Shown piece after piece: positions 31,630 to 39,741 of a stretch of DNA of 41,143 nucleotides. The position numbers and the translations under genes are program-made. Below the pieces are notes generated by a model that had not been told where the DNA came from, did no database searches, and saw only the letters and a list, made by a program, of their open reading frames with translations. The first letter of the stretch is position 1. Every line of letters starts with the position of its first letter. Where the stretch lies: NCBI GenBank assembly GCA_035529435.1, contig DATKWS010000094.1, forward strand, positions 1 to 41,143, written 5' to 3'. The stretch is from DATKWS01 sp035529435. Its GTDB lineage: Bacteria; Krumholzibacteriota; Krumholzibacteriia; Krumholzibacteriales; Krumholzibacteriaceae.

Positions 31630-33216
31630 TTGGAAGTCACGAGAACGGATATACTCGTCATCGGCAGCGGCGCCGCCGGGCTCTTTTTCGCGCTGAAGGC
31701 GGCCCGCTTCGCCGAGGTGGTCGTCATCACGAAGAAGGAATCGTACCAGAGCAATACCAACTATGCGCAGGGAGGCATCGCCGCGGTGATCGATATGCGC
31801 GATTCGTTCGAGTCGCATATCGAGGATACGCTCACCGCCGGGCGCGGTCTCTGCGATCGGGAGGCGGTCGAAACGATTGTGCGCGAGGGTCCCGCCCGTA
31901 TAGGCGAACTCGCCGAGCTGGGCGTGCGTTTCAACAGGAACGGGAAGACGGGGGCATTGCAGCTGGGGAGGGAGGGTGGACACTCGGCGCCCCGTATAGT
32001 GCATTACGGTGATCTCACCGGCAGGGAACTGGAAACAACCCTCATAGACGCGGTGGCTTCCCACGAGAGAATACGGGTACGTGAGAATTGCCTCGCCATA
32101 GATCTTGTCGCCGACCGGAACGGGCGAATCATCGGGTGCACGATGCTCGATTGCGGGACGAACCGTATCGAGGTCCTGCTTGCCCGCAACACCGTTATCG
32201 CAACGGGCGGCGCCGGGAAGATCTACCTCTACACATCGAATCCCGATATCGCGACGGGAGACGGAATCGCCATGGCTTACGCGGCGGGGGCCCGGATCGC
32301 AAATCTCGAGTTCGTGCAGTTTCATCCCACCTGCCTCTACCACCCGAAGGCGAAATCGCAGCTCGTATCCGAGGCTCTTCGCGGTGAGGGCGCCCTGCTC
32401 CGTACCGTCCGGGGGGAGGAATTCATGGGGCGCTACGATCCCCGCCGGGAGCTCGCTCCCCGGGACGTCGTCGCCCGCGCGATCGATCGCGAGATGAAGG
32501 GAAGCGGCGAGAAGTACGTTCTGCTCGATATTACGCACCGGTCGCGGAGCTGGCTCAAGAGACGTTTTCCGTATATCTTCGAGATGTGCCGGGGATTCGG
32601 TATCGATATCAGCCGGGATCCGATTCCGGTGGTGCCGGCGGCGCATTACATGTGCGGCGGCGTCAAGATAGACATCGATGGGAGAACCGATCTCCCGGGG
32701 CTTTTCGCGATCGGCGAGGTGGCCTGTACCGGCGTTCACGGCGCCAACCGTCTGGCCAGCAACTCGCTGCTCGAGGCGGTTGTGATCGCCGATCGCTGCG
32801 CCCGGTACATGCAGCGGCATACGGGAACGCGGCCGGCGCGGAAGGGATTGCGGGCGGTGGTGCCGCCGGTCGGTGATCCCAAGGAGCTGGAGACCGTCAT
32901 TCTGGATCACGACTGGGATATGACGAGACGCGTGATGTGGGACTACGTCGGCATCGTACGTTCGGAGGAGAGGCTCCGGCTCGCGCGGGAGAGAATCCGG
33001 CAGATACAGAAAACGGTGGATCGCCTCTACGGTGAGTACGGTGTTTCGGCCGATCTCGTCGAGCTGCGCAACATAGCGCTCGTCAGCGGCCTCGTCGTCA
33101 CATCCGCCCTGAAGAGAAAGGAATCGCGCGGATTGCATTACATGATCGAGTACCCGCAATCCGATCCGGCGTACGGCACCGAGACGATCCTTCATGCCAG
33201 GGGGGGTGCGAGCTAG
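31630..33216 (+). CDS. nadB: L-aspartate oxidase NadB
   Basis: The 528-residue flavoenzyme oxidises L-aspartate to iminoaspartate, the first step of de novo NAD synthesis. The N-terminal FAD site is ILVIGSGAAGLFFALKAA, followed by NTNYAQGGIAAV. Later motifs are REGGHSAPRIVHYGDLTG, ATGGAGKIYLYTSNPD, GDGIAMAYAAGARIANLEFV with QFHPTCLYHP, AAHYMCGGVKID, and the second FAD segment HGANRLASNSLLEAVV. The C-terminal helical domain includes the VELRNIALVSGLVV segment. The TTG at 31630 is chosen because GGAAGGAG lies 7 bases before it; the frame is open back to 31414, but that part is AT-rich, lacks family similarity and covers the regulatory spacer. NadA is not seen nearby. Confidence 0.95.
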   Translation: MEVTRTDILVIGSGAAGLFFALKAARFAEVVVITKKESYQSNTNYAQGGIAAVIDMRDSFESHIEDTLTAGRGLCDREAVETIVREGPARIGELAELGVRFNRNGKTGALQLGREGGHSAPRIVHYGDLTGRELETTLIDAVASHERIRVRENCLAIDLVADRNGRIIGCTMLDCGTNRIEVLLARNTVIATGGAGKIYLYTSNPDIATGDGIAMAYAAGARIANLEFVQFHPTCLYHPKAKSQLVSEALRGEGALLRTVRGEEFMGRYDPRRELAPRDVVARAIDREMKGSGEKYVLLDITHRSRSWLKRRFPYIFEMCRGFGIDISRDPIPVVPAAHYMCGGVKIDIDGRTDLPGLFAIGEVACTGVHGANRLASNSLLEAVVIADRCARYMQRHTGTRPARKGLRAVVPPVGDPKELETVILDHDWDMTRRVMWDYVGIVRSEERLRLARERIRQIQKTVDRLYGEYGVSADLVELRNIALVSGLVVTSALKRKESRGLHYMIEYPQSDPAYGTETILHARGGAS

Positions 33217-33286
33217 ACGGCCGGACAAATGTGGTATGGATGCCGGCGGCCGGATGGTATAGAATGATGCGGGGAGGGCGCCCGGC

Positions 33287-33658
33287 ATGAAACACCTGAC
33301 CGAAACATGGAAGAAGATCGAGGAAATAACAACGCGCGATACGCGTTACAAGGCACATGCGTACTCGTTCGTCATGGCCGCGCTCGAGCACGCGATGAGC
33401 AGATTGCCGCAGGCCCGCCATGTGGGAGGGAGGGAATTGCTCGCGGGCATCCGCGAGACCGCACTGGAGCAGTTCGGTCCGATGGCGAAAGAGGTTTTCA
33501 ACTTTTGGGGCGTGTATGCAACGGAAGATTTCGGCAACATCGTATTCAATCTCGTCGAAACGGGTCTTCTCAGCAAAACGGACAGCGACAGCATCGATGA
33601 TTTCATCGATATCTACGATTTCGAGATGGTCTTCGAGCGGGAGTATTTCGACAGCTAG
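33287..33658 (+). CDS. Minf_1886 family protein of unknown function
   Basis: The 123-residue cytoplasmic protein matches the small conserved family first noted in Verrucomicrobia and Planctomycetes: RYKAHAYSFVMAALEHAM, then RHVGGRELLAGIRETALEQFG, then a core reading VFNFWGVYATEDFGNIVFNL, and an acidic C-terminus with a YDFEMVF ending. No catalytic motif or membrane segment is visible; the protein looks mainly helical. Function is unknown. GGGGAGGG precedes the ATG. It lies 70 bases after nadB and 18 bases before the spermidine-synthase-like gene, so it may share their transcript. Confidence 0.85.
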   Translation: MKHLTETWKKIEEITTRDTRYKAHAYSFVMAALEHAMSRLPQARHVGGRELLAGIRETALEQFGPMAKEVFNFWGVYATEDFGNIVFNLVETGLLSKTDSDSIDDFIDIYDFEMVFEREYFDS

Positions 33659-33676
33659 AGGGTTCATTTCCACGCG

Positions 33677-35914
33677 GTGCGGGTTCGATCCTTGAAATCG
33701 ATACATGTCATCTCGCTTGGATTCTGCGCGGTGCTTGCGCAGGCGGTATTCGTGCGTGAGATGCTCGCGCTGTTCACCGGCACCGAGCTGATCGTGGGTG
33801 CGTTGCTCGCAGGTTGGCTCTTCTGGGTCGGTGCCGGGGGGATTCTCGGCGGCCGGATCATTGCAGCGCGTACGCGGCGGACGTACCGCGCCTTCCAGCT
33901 GCTCGCCGTTTCGATTTCCCTGCTGTATCCGGCCACGGCCGTGTTGATACGCCTGGGGCGTGGGTACCTGTCCCGCCCGCCCGGAACCCTGCCGCCGTTT
34001 TTTTTGGCCCTTGCATTCTCGCTGCTCGCAATGGCGCCCTACGGATTTCTCTATGGAACGGTTTACAACGTGGCCAGCGGGCTGGCGGCGCGCGGGCCGA
34101 GCGGTATGAGCGGCGGGATTGCGCGCGTGTACATATGGGAGGCCGCCGGCTCGCTCGCCGGAGCGCTGGCATTCTCGTTTTTCCTGATAGTGCGCTTTTC
34201 GCAGCTCGAGACGACATTCATAGTGTCGATCGCCGTCATCGCCGTCGTATTGCTCGCGGGAGCGCGCGGCCGGCCGCTCCGTGCGCGCGTCGCCATCGTG
34301 ATGGGTCTGGGGATCGTATTTCTCCTTGCGGCCTCGCGGATCGATCGGGCGAGTATCGAACGGGTCTATCCCGGCTACCGCGTGGAGCGGTTCCTCTCTT
34401 CCCGCTATGGCGAAATCGTCGCCGCTTCACGCGAGGAGATCCTGTCGTTCTACTCGGGTGGGAGCAGGCTCTTCTCGGTACCCGAGCCCGAGCGGGCGGA
34501 GGAGGGTGTCCATATACCCCTTCTCGCGCACCCCTCGCCGCGGCGGGTGCTGCTCATCGGCGGATCACTGGGGGGGGGCTGGGAGGAGGCGGTCAAGCAC
34601 CCGATGGTGGAATCGATCGACTGCGTCGAGCTCGACGGCGCCCTGCTCGCGCTGGCGCTCGAGATGGATTCGGTACGGGTCTCGCGGGATGACGGCGCCT
34701 TCCGTCTCGAGGGATCCCGGGCGGGTGATGCGGCGGTCCGTTTCTACACGGGAGACGGCCGCTTCTTTCTTTCGCGGCGGGTTCGCGCGTACGACGTTAT
34801 CGTCCTGAATGCGCCACCTCCGCTCAATCTCCAGTGGAACCGGTACTATACGGCCGAATTCTTCGATCTCGTGAAGCGGTCCCTTCGTGACGGAGGGATC
34901 TTCGCGTGCAGCCACCCCTCCTCGGAGAACTTCCTCACCCGGGATCAGGCGCGCGTGCTCCGGGCGATCCAATCCACGATGGCACGGGTCTTCGGTGAGA
35001 TCACCGTTCTTCCCGGATCGACCGCCCACTTCATCGCCGGCGCCCCACGATTCGCCGCGGGGGAGTTGCTGGACCGCCTCGCCCGGCGGAACATCGAGAC
35101 CCGCTACATCAGCGAGGATTTTCTTCCCTTCCGGTTCTCGGAGGATCGGGTGGCGCAGCTCGAGGCCGCGCTGGCGGAGGCGCATGTGCACGGCGTGAAC
35201 ACCGATACACGACCGGTGGTACCGCTCTACGAGCTCCTGCTCGAGGGGCGGCGCCTGGGGCTTGCGGGAGTCGGGATGTTCGAGGGCCTGCTGCATCTTC
35301 CATTCTACGTACCGCCGCTCGTGCTGGTGGTGCTCTTCGCGGTGCTCTTCTCGCGCGTCGCCGCGGGCCGGGCAGCCCGGGTGGGCGTGATGACGGTCGG
35401 GATGGGGAGTCTCATCTTCCAGGTCGTGATCCTGCTCGCGTTCCAGTCGTTCACGGGGTATCTCTACCGGGCGATCGTGCTGCTCACCGCCCTCTTTATG
35501 GCGGGCGCCTCGATCGGAGCGTTCGCGACGCACCGGCGTGCCGTGGTGGAAAGGAGCGATCTCCGCTTCGTCCACCTGATCTTTGCGGCGCTTCTCGTCT
35601 CGTTCGTCGCGCTTCTTGCTGCGTCGAAGGGATTCACCGCCGCCCGTTTCCCGGCAGAACCGATTCTCTATCTCTACGCCGCGGCGTGCGGGTTCTGTAC
35701 CGGCCTGTACTATCCCCTCGTCGTCCGGACGGCGCTCGGCGGCGAACGTGTAACCGTCCCCGCCGTGTTTTACTCATGGGATCTCTTCGGCGCGTGCGCG
35801 GGGGGGGTCCTCGGCGGTGCGGTGCTCCTGCCGGTGACCGGCATCGTCGGCACGGTGCTGCTCATCGTCGCCGTGCACCTGCTCGCGGCGGTGATGCTGG
35901 TAGGCAAGTGGTAG
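33677..35914 (+). CDS. Multi-spanning membrane protein with degenerate spermidine-synthase-like domain
   Basis: The 745-residue protein has an N-terminal block of about seven membrane helices (residues 8-225), a soluble Rossmann-like spermidine-synthase-type domain (about 230-520), and a C-terminal block of about six helices (540-742). The soluble domain keeps the fold (LLIGGSLGGGWEEAVKHP, DCVELDGALLALAL, FYTGDGRFFLSRR), but the usual GGGDGG is GGSLGG and the catalytic Asp after YDVI is replaced in VLNAPPPL, followed by NRYYTAEFF. Polyamine synthesis is therefore unlikely; this resembles the large family of membrane-bound SpeE-like proteins of unknown function. The GTG at 33677 is tentative, with a TTG at 33692 as an alternative. 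It converges on the minus-strand Memo-AMMECR1 gene with a 5-base gap. Confidence 0.85.
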   Translation: MRVRSLKSIHVISLGFCAVLAQAVFVREMLALFTGTELIVGALLAGWLFWVGAGGILGGRIIAARTRRTYRAFQLLAVSISLLYPATAVLIRLGRGYLSRPPGTLPPFFLALAFSLLAMAPYGFLYGTVYNVASGLAARGPSGMSGGIARVYIWEAAGSLAGALAFSFFLIVRFSQLETTFIVSIAVIAVVLLAGARGRPLRARVAIVMGLGIVFLLAASRIDRASIERVYPGYRVERFLSSRYGEIVAASREEILSFYSGGSRLFSVPEPERAEEGVHIPLLAHPSPRRVLLIGGSLGGGWEEAVKHPMVESIDCVELDGALLALALEMDSVRVSRDDGAFRLEGSRAGDAAVRFYTGDGRFFLSRRVRAYDVIVLNAPPPLNLQWNRYYTAEFFDLVKRSLRDGGIFACSHPSSENFLTRDQARVLRAIQSTMARVFGEITVLPGSTAHFIAGAPRFAAGELLDRLARRNIETRYISEDFLPFRFSEDRVAQLEAALAEAHVHGVNTDTRPVVPLYELLLEGRRLGLAGVGMFEGLLHLPFYVPPLVLVVLFAVLFSRVAAGRAARVGVMTVGMGSLIFQVVILLAFQSFTGYLYRAIVLLTALFMAGASIGAFATHRRAVVERSDLRFVHLIFAALLVSFVALLAASKGFTAARFPAEPILYLYAAACGFCTGLYYPLVVRTALGGERVTVPAVFYSWDLFGACAGGVLGGAVLLPVTGIVGTVLLIVAVHLLAAVMLVGKW

Positions 35915-35919
35915 GCGCC

Positions 35920-37506
35920 TTACCGGAGCTTCATATCGATCTCGGAGAATACATCCGCGCTGAAGACTTCGATCTTCGTTCCCGGCTGTTTCCATGCATC
36001 GGCCGGCAGTCCCGCCTTTACACAGGTCTGGTCGAGGAACGTATCGCGATCCCAGCCCCACTCGATCGCAACCTGCGGGAGGAGGAGACCGCGGCGCGAG
36101 CCGCGGGTGATGATGATCCCGTGCGTGCCGACCTCGATCATCGAGGGATCGTCGATCCGCGTAATCGGGCTCAGTACCGATATTTCTATATCGATACGGG
36201 GGACTTCATCCGCGGTGACGGGTGGGAAACGCCGGTCGTTGAACGCCGCGGCCTTGGCCATGTCGACCACCGTGTCGACGAGGGGTTTGATCGCCTCGAT
36301 GTACCCGATGCAACCCCTGAGCTGGCCGTTCTTCTTGAGTGTGACGAATCCTCCGCGCGGCTCCCGCAGTACGGCGGAGGGGGGCTGTCCGATTTCGATC
36401 GATCCACCCTCGAGCTCCGTTGCGATCACGCGTCGAGCCAGCGTGAGAAGAAACTCCTTGTCCGTTTGGGTCAGGCCCGTTTCCGTCACGGGAGGGGAGT
36501 TTCCCCCGGCTTCTCTCCCCTCGCCCTTTCCGGAGGGGATTTCGTTCGCCTTTCTCTCTTCCCGTTGATTCCCGGCATCCCTGATCATCGCGGCGGAGAT
36601 GTACCCGACAACGCTTGATGTGTCACCCGTGATATCTCCGGAGTTCGCGTGCTGTAGCACCGAGCACCGGTTCGCTCCGAGCATCCGTGCGGCGATCATG
36701 GCGGCGGCGGTCGGACCACCGCCGCATGCTTCGGTATCCTTTCGAGCGAGGGCCTTGGTGAGGCCGGCCTCGTCAAACGATCCGAGCCTGTCCATGAAAA
36801 CGCCGTCGAGCCTCTTCGCGTCCGCGTCACCGTGGAAATGGGAAAGGTCGGTGCTCGCCACGATGAGCGCGTCGCGGCCCTGCAAGGCATTTCCCAGGGC
36901 AGTGCCCAGTGCCTCGACGCACTCGCGGCCCTGATCGCCCATGACGATCGGGACCAGTTCGAAGTCGCCGATCGCAACCTGTAGAAACGGGAGTTGCACT
37001 TCGAGGGCATGCTCTCCCCTCTGGAATCCTCCGAAGAGGTGTCCCCGCGAATCGGCCTTCACGCGTTCGTCACCCGTGGTGATCAGGTCGACGATCTCGT
37101 GATCGATCGGAATTTCGCCGAGGGGTGTGAGGTATGATGCGCCGGCGAAGACTGAGCAGTAGTCGAAGTATTCCACATGGCTCGGTGAGATGACGACGAC
37201 GGTCTTGTATTCGTGATCCCTGATCAGGCGGTAGCCGTATGCCGCGACCTGTCCCGAGTAGATGTAGCCGGCATGGGGCGAGACGAGGGCGACTACCGTG
37301 CCACCGGCCGGTCCGGCGGAAGCATTCTCGAGATAGTGTTCGATCTCCTTCCGGAGCACGGCGGGATTTCCCGGGTAGAACTGTCCCGCAACGGCGGGTT
37401 TCCGTACGATTTGCTCCATGGTATTCCTTTTCCTCTCTGCAGCGAGCCCGGTGAACGCCATGATGAGAAAACCCACGGCTACTGCGGACACATGCATGGT
37501 ACGCAT
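35920..37506 (-). CDS. Memo-AMMECR1 fusion of the AmmeMemoRadiSam system, with signal peptide
   Basis: The 528-residue protein begins with a signal-peptide-like segment (MRTMHVSAVAVGFLIMAFTG, then LAA and a charged ERKRN). Residues about 30-300 are Memo (AmmeMemoRadiSam protein B): VRKPAVAGQFYPGNP, the metal-site histidines in LVSPHAGYIYSG and ISPSHVEYF, STDLSHF, and the conserved Cys in EACGGGPTAA. A Gly/Ser/Lys-rich linker follows (about 305-335), then AMMECR1 (protein A, about 340-528) with the hallmark KNGQLRGCIGYIEA. Fusions of A and B are known, and the chemistry is unresolved. ATG 37506 has GGAGGG upstream and lies 2 bases after the radical SAM stop; the frame is open for 17 more codons upstream. 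Confidence 0.92.
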   Translation of the reverse strand: MRTMHVSAVAVGFLIMAFTGLAAERKRNTMEQIVRKPAVAGQFYPGNPAVLRKEIEHYLENASAGPAGGTVVALVSPHAGYIYSGQVAAYGYRLIRDHEYKTVVVISPSHVEYFDYCSVFAGASYLTPLGEIPIDHEIVDLITTGDERVKADSRGHLFGGFQRGEHALEVQLPFLQVAIGDFELVPIVMGDQGRECVEALGTALGNALQGRDALIVASTDLSHFHGDADAKRLDGVFMDRLGSFDEAGLTKALARKDTEACGGGPTAAAMIAARMLGANRCSVLQHANSGDITGDTSSVVGYISAAMIRDAGNQREERKANEIPSGKGEGREAGGNSPPVTETGLTQTDKEFLLTLARRVIATELEGGSIEIGQPPSAVLREPRGGFVTLKKNGQLRGCIGYIEAIKPLVDTVVDMAKAAAFNDRRFPPVTADEVPRIDIEISVLSPITRIDDPSMIEVGTHGIIITRGSRRGLLLPQVAIEWGWDRDTFLDQTCVKAGLPADAWKQPGTKIEVFSADVFSEIDMKLR

Positions 37507-37508
37507 GA

Positions 37509-38687
37509 TCAGCCCTCCTGCCAGATACCGGGAATCGGAGCGCCGCAGAAACGGCACTTTCCGCCGATGACATCGAGGCTCAGAACGCGATACCCCTGCC
37601 GGTGTATGATGATCTCTTCGCAGGAGGGGCAGTAGGTATTCTCCATCTCATGCCGGGGCACGTTTCCGACATAGACGAATTGCAGCCCCTCCTCGCGGCA
37701 GATATCGTACGCCCGCTCGAGCGATGAAACGGGGGTGGGAGGAAGGTTCTTCATCCGGTACTGGGGAAAGAACCGGGAGAAGTGAACCGGCACATCGGCG
37801 CCGGCGTGCGCGCGGAGCCACCGGGCCATCTCCCTTATTTTCGCCGGATCGTCGTTCAGGGTCGGCACCATGAGATACACGATCTCGAGCCATACGCCCT
37901 GTTCGCGTATCGTCGTTATGGTATCGAGAACGGGGCGCAGCTCGGAACTGCACACGTCACGGTAGTACGATTCCTCGAACGCTTTGAGATCGACCTTTAT
38001 CGCATCGACGAGCGCGCACAGATCCAGCAGCGGCTTGCGATTGATGTATCCGCTCGTGACCACGACGTTCCTGATCCCGCGGGCTCGCGCCCGTGCGGCG
38101 ATATCCATCATGTACTCGATGAAAACGGTCGGCTCGCCGTATGTATACGCAATCGATGGAGCGTGCAACGAGGATGCCTGCTCGACGATGCGATCCGGCT
38201 CAATGTGCCGCGTCTCTACCTGCTCGGGACGCGATTGGGATATCTGCCAGTTCTGGCAGAACTTGCATTCCATGTTGCATCCGACGGTCGCGAGGGAAAA
38301 TGCGCTGGTTCCCGGGATGACATGGAAGAACGGCTTTTTCTCTATCGGGTCGAGGTGGAGGGCACAGGGCTCGCCGTAGACGAGGGTATAGTACGTGCCG
38401 TGATCGTTTTCCCGCACGCCGCAGTATCCCCGCTCGCGGTCGCCGATACGGCATTCCTTCGGGCAGAGGAGGCACCGTACCTCTTCGTGCTCGAGTTTTT
38501 CGTAATAGCGCGCCTCGGTGCGCGGTTCCCCGCTCCGGGCGTTTCGAAGCGGGATGCCGGCCGCGACGGCGGCGAGAACCGCAGCCGAGCCGGTGATGAA
38601 TGTCCGGCGGGACATTGCCTCCGTCCCGGCATCCACCACGTCACCGGCTATCTCGCTCGTTGTATCGGTTGCGTGTTTCATGTACAT
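37509..38687 (-). CDS. AmmeMemoRadiSam system radical SAM enzyme with Tat-type leader
   Basis: The 392-residue protein has the radical SAM motif CNMECKFC near residue 137. An N-terminal cysteine cluster reads CLLCPKECRIGDRERGYCG, and a C-terminal pair of CxxC motifs (CPSC and CRFC) probably binds metal. The leader MSRRTFITGSAAVLAAVAAG looks like a twin-arginine signal (S-R-R-T-F-I), preceded by 24 residues if the first ATG is used. The start could instead be the ATG at 38681 or the one at 38615 directly before the twin arginines; none has an ideal ribosome site. It lies between the DUF362 and Memo-AMMECR1 genes with 9- and 2-base gaps. The substrate is unknown. Confidence 0.92.
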   Translation of the reverse strand: MYMKHATDTTSEIAGDVVDAGTEAMSRRTFITGSAAVLAAVAAGIPLRNARSGEPRTEARYYEKLEHEEVRCLLCPKECRIGDRERGYCGVRENDHGTYYTLVYGEPCALHLDPIEKKPFFHVIPGTSAFSLATVGCNMECKFCQNWQISQSRPEQVETRHIEPDRIVEQASSLHAPSIAYTYGEPTVFIEYMMDIAARARARGIRNVVVTSGYINRKPLLDLCALVDAIKVDLKAFEESYYRDVCSSELRPVLDTITTIREQGVWLEIVYLMVPTLNDDPAKIREMARWLRAHAGADVPVHFSRFFPQYRMKNLPPTPVSSLERAYDICREEGLQFVYVGNVPRHEMENTYCPSCEEIIIHRQGYRVLSLDVIGGKCRFCGAPIPGIWQEG

Positions 38688-38696
38688 CAGTGGCCG

Positions 38697-39665
38697 TCAC
38701 ACCACGAGTTCCACGTGTTCCATGCCTTCGAGGTTTCCCGCCCCGGTCCGCGCGGCCGCCTCCACATAATCCGGAAACAGTCCTTTTTCCCTGAGGCCGG
38801 GTCTTCCGATGCGCTCCCGCGATTGTTCCAGTATTTTCAGGGCGACGGCATCCACGGCGACGGGATCCCTGCCGGCGATCAATCCGCCGTAGGGAACTAT
38901 CCAGGCGCTCTTGAACGAGGGCCCGCCATCCGCTTGAATACGGCTGAGATCACCGACGATCAGTGTTTCGCGTTCCCTGATGACGGGCATGGCGTTGAGA
39001 TCGCCGATATAGGGATTGCACCGGTTGAGGTGGTACTTGTTGGGATTGTGAATGGCGCCGAAGTAGTTCTTCAGGGCGAACGTCATTCCGCAAATGCCGT
39101 GATCCTTGAGGACCGGCATATTGATGATCTTGTTGCAGCGTTCGGTGAGAATCCTGCTGAAGAGGCTCCCGACCGCCCCGTTTTCGAGTATCTCACCGCC
39201 GTAACCGGTTTCGTCGGTTCCGTACACCTGAAGATCGCTTCCCCCCGCGGCAAGCGGGTAACCGGCCTCTTTCAACTCCCGGCCGAGCCGGTCCCAGACG
39301 ATGATACGGTTCCGCGTGATGCCGCATCTCTCGAGTCTCTCGACGACCGCCAGGACGAGGGGCGCACCGGTCGACATACCGGATCCGCCGAGGCAGTTCA
39401 CCTTGATCGAGACGTGGTCGGTGGGGGAGAAGAGGCTGCGCCACGCATCCGCGGGGTCGTCGCAGCCCGTGAGACGCGCAACGGCCCGGTCGAGGAGCGT
39501 TCCCGCGATTTCCCGGTCGAAACCGGTGTGGAGCCTCAGCCTCGCCGAGATCACGCGATTGCTCCGGGCCGGAAGGGAACCGGCGATCAACGGCCCGGCC
39601 CTTCCGCCGAGTATCCCTCCCGCGAGCGCAACGAGAACCTCACGGCGCGTGAAACGTTTCTTCAT
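38697..39665 (-). CDS. DUF362 family protein with Tat-type leader
   Basis: The 322-residue protein starts MKKRFTRREVLVALAGG, a twin-arginine-like leader followed by a hydrophobic region ending near ARS. The rest matches DUF362: SPTDHVSIKVNCLGGSG, RIIVWDRLGRELKEAGY, INMPVLKDHGICGMTFALKN with YFGAIHNPNKYH, LIVGDLSRIQADGGP, and GRDPVAVDAVALKILE. DUF362 proteins are of unknown biochemistry; some carry ferredoxin domains, but none is seen here. GAGGAG lies upstream of the ATG at 39665; the frame stays open for 11 further codons. Tight spacing to the radical SAM gene suggests one transcript and joint function. Confidence 0.88.
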   Translation of the reverse strand: MKKRFTRREVLVALAGGILGGRAGPLIAGSLPARSNRVISARLRLHTGFDREIAGTLLDRAVARLTGCDDPADAWRSLFSPTDHVSIKVNCLGGSGMSTGAPLVLAVVERLERCGITRNRIIVWDRLGRELKEAGYPLAAGGSDLQVYGTDETGYGGEILENGAVGSLFSRILTERCNKIINMPVLKDHGICGMTFALKNYFGAIHNPNKYHLNRCNPYIGDLNAMPVIRERETLIVGDLSRIQADGGPSFKSAWIVPYGGLIAGRDPVAVDAVALKILEQSRERIGRPGLREKGLFPDYVEAAARTGAGNLEGMEHVELVV

Positions 39666-39741
39666 CGATGCATCACTCCTCTGATGGAAAAGATACACCG
39701 AATATCGTTGAAATTCAAGAGCCCAGGCGCAGCGGGCGCGG

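Noticed and set aside
31510..33288. A 592-codon minus-strand frame opposite nadB
   Set aside because: NadB on the plus strand has all family motifs; the antisense frame is a GC-rich shadow.
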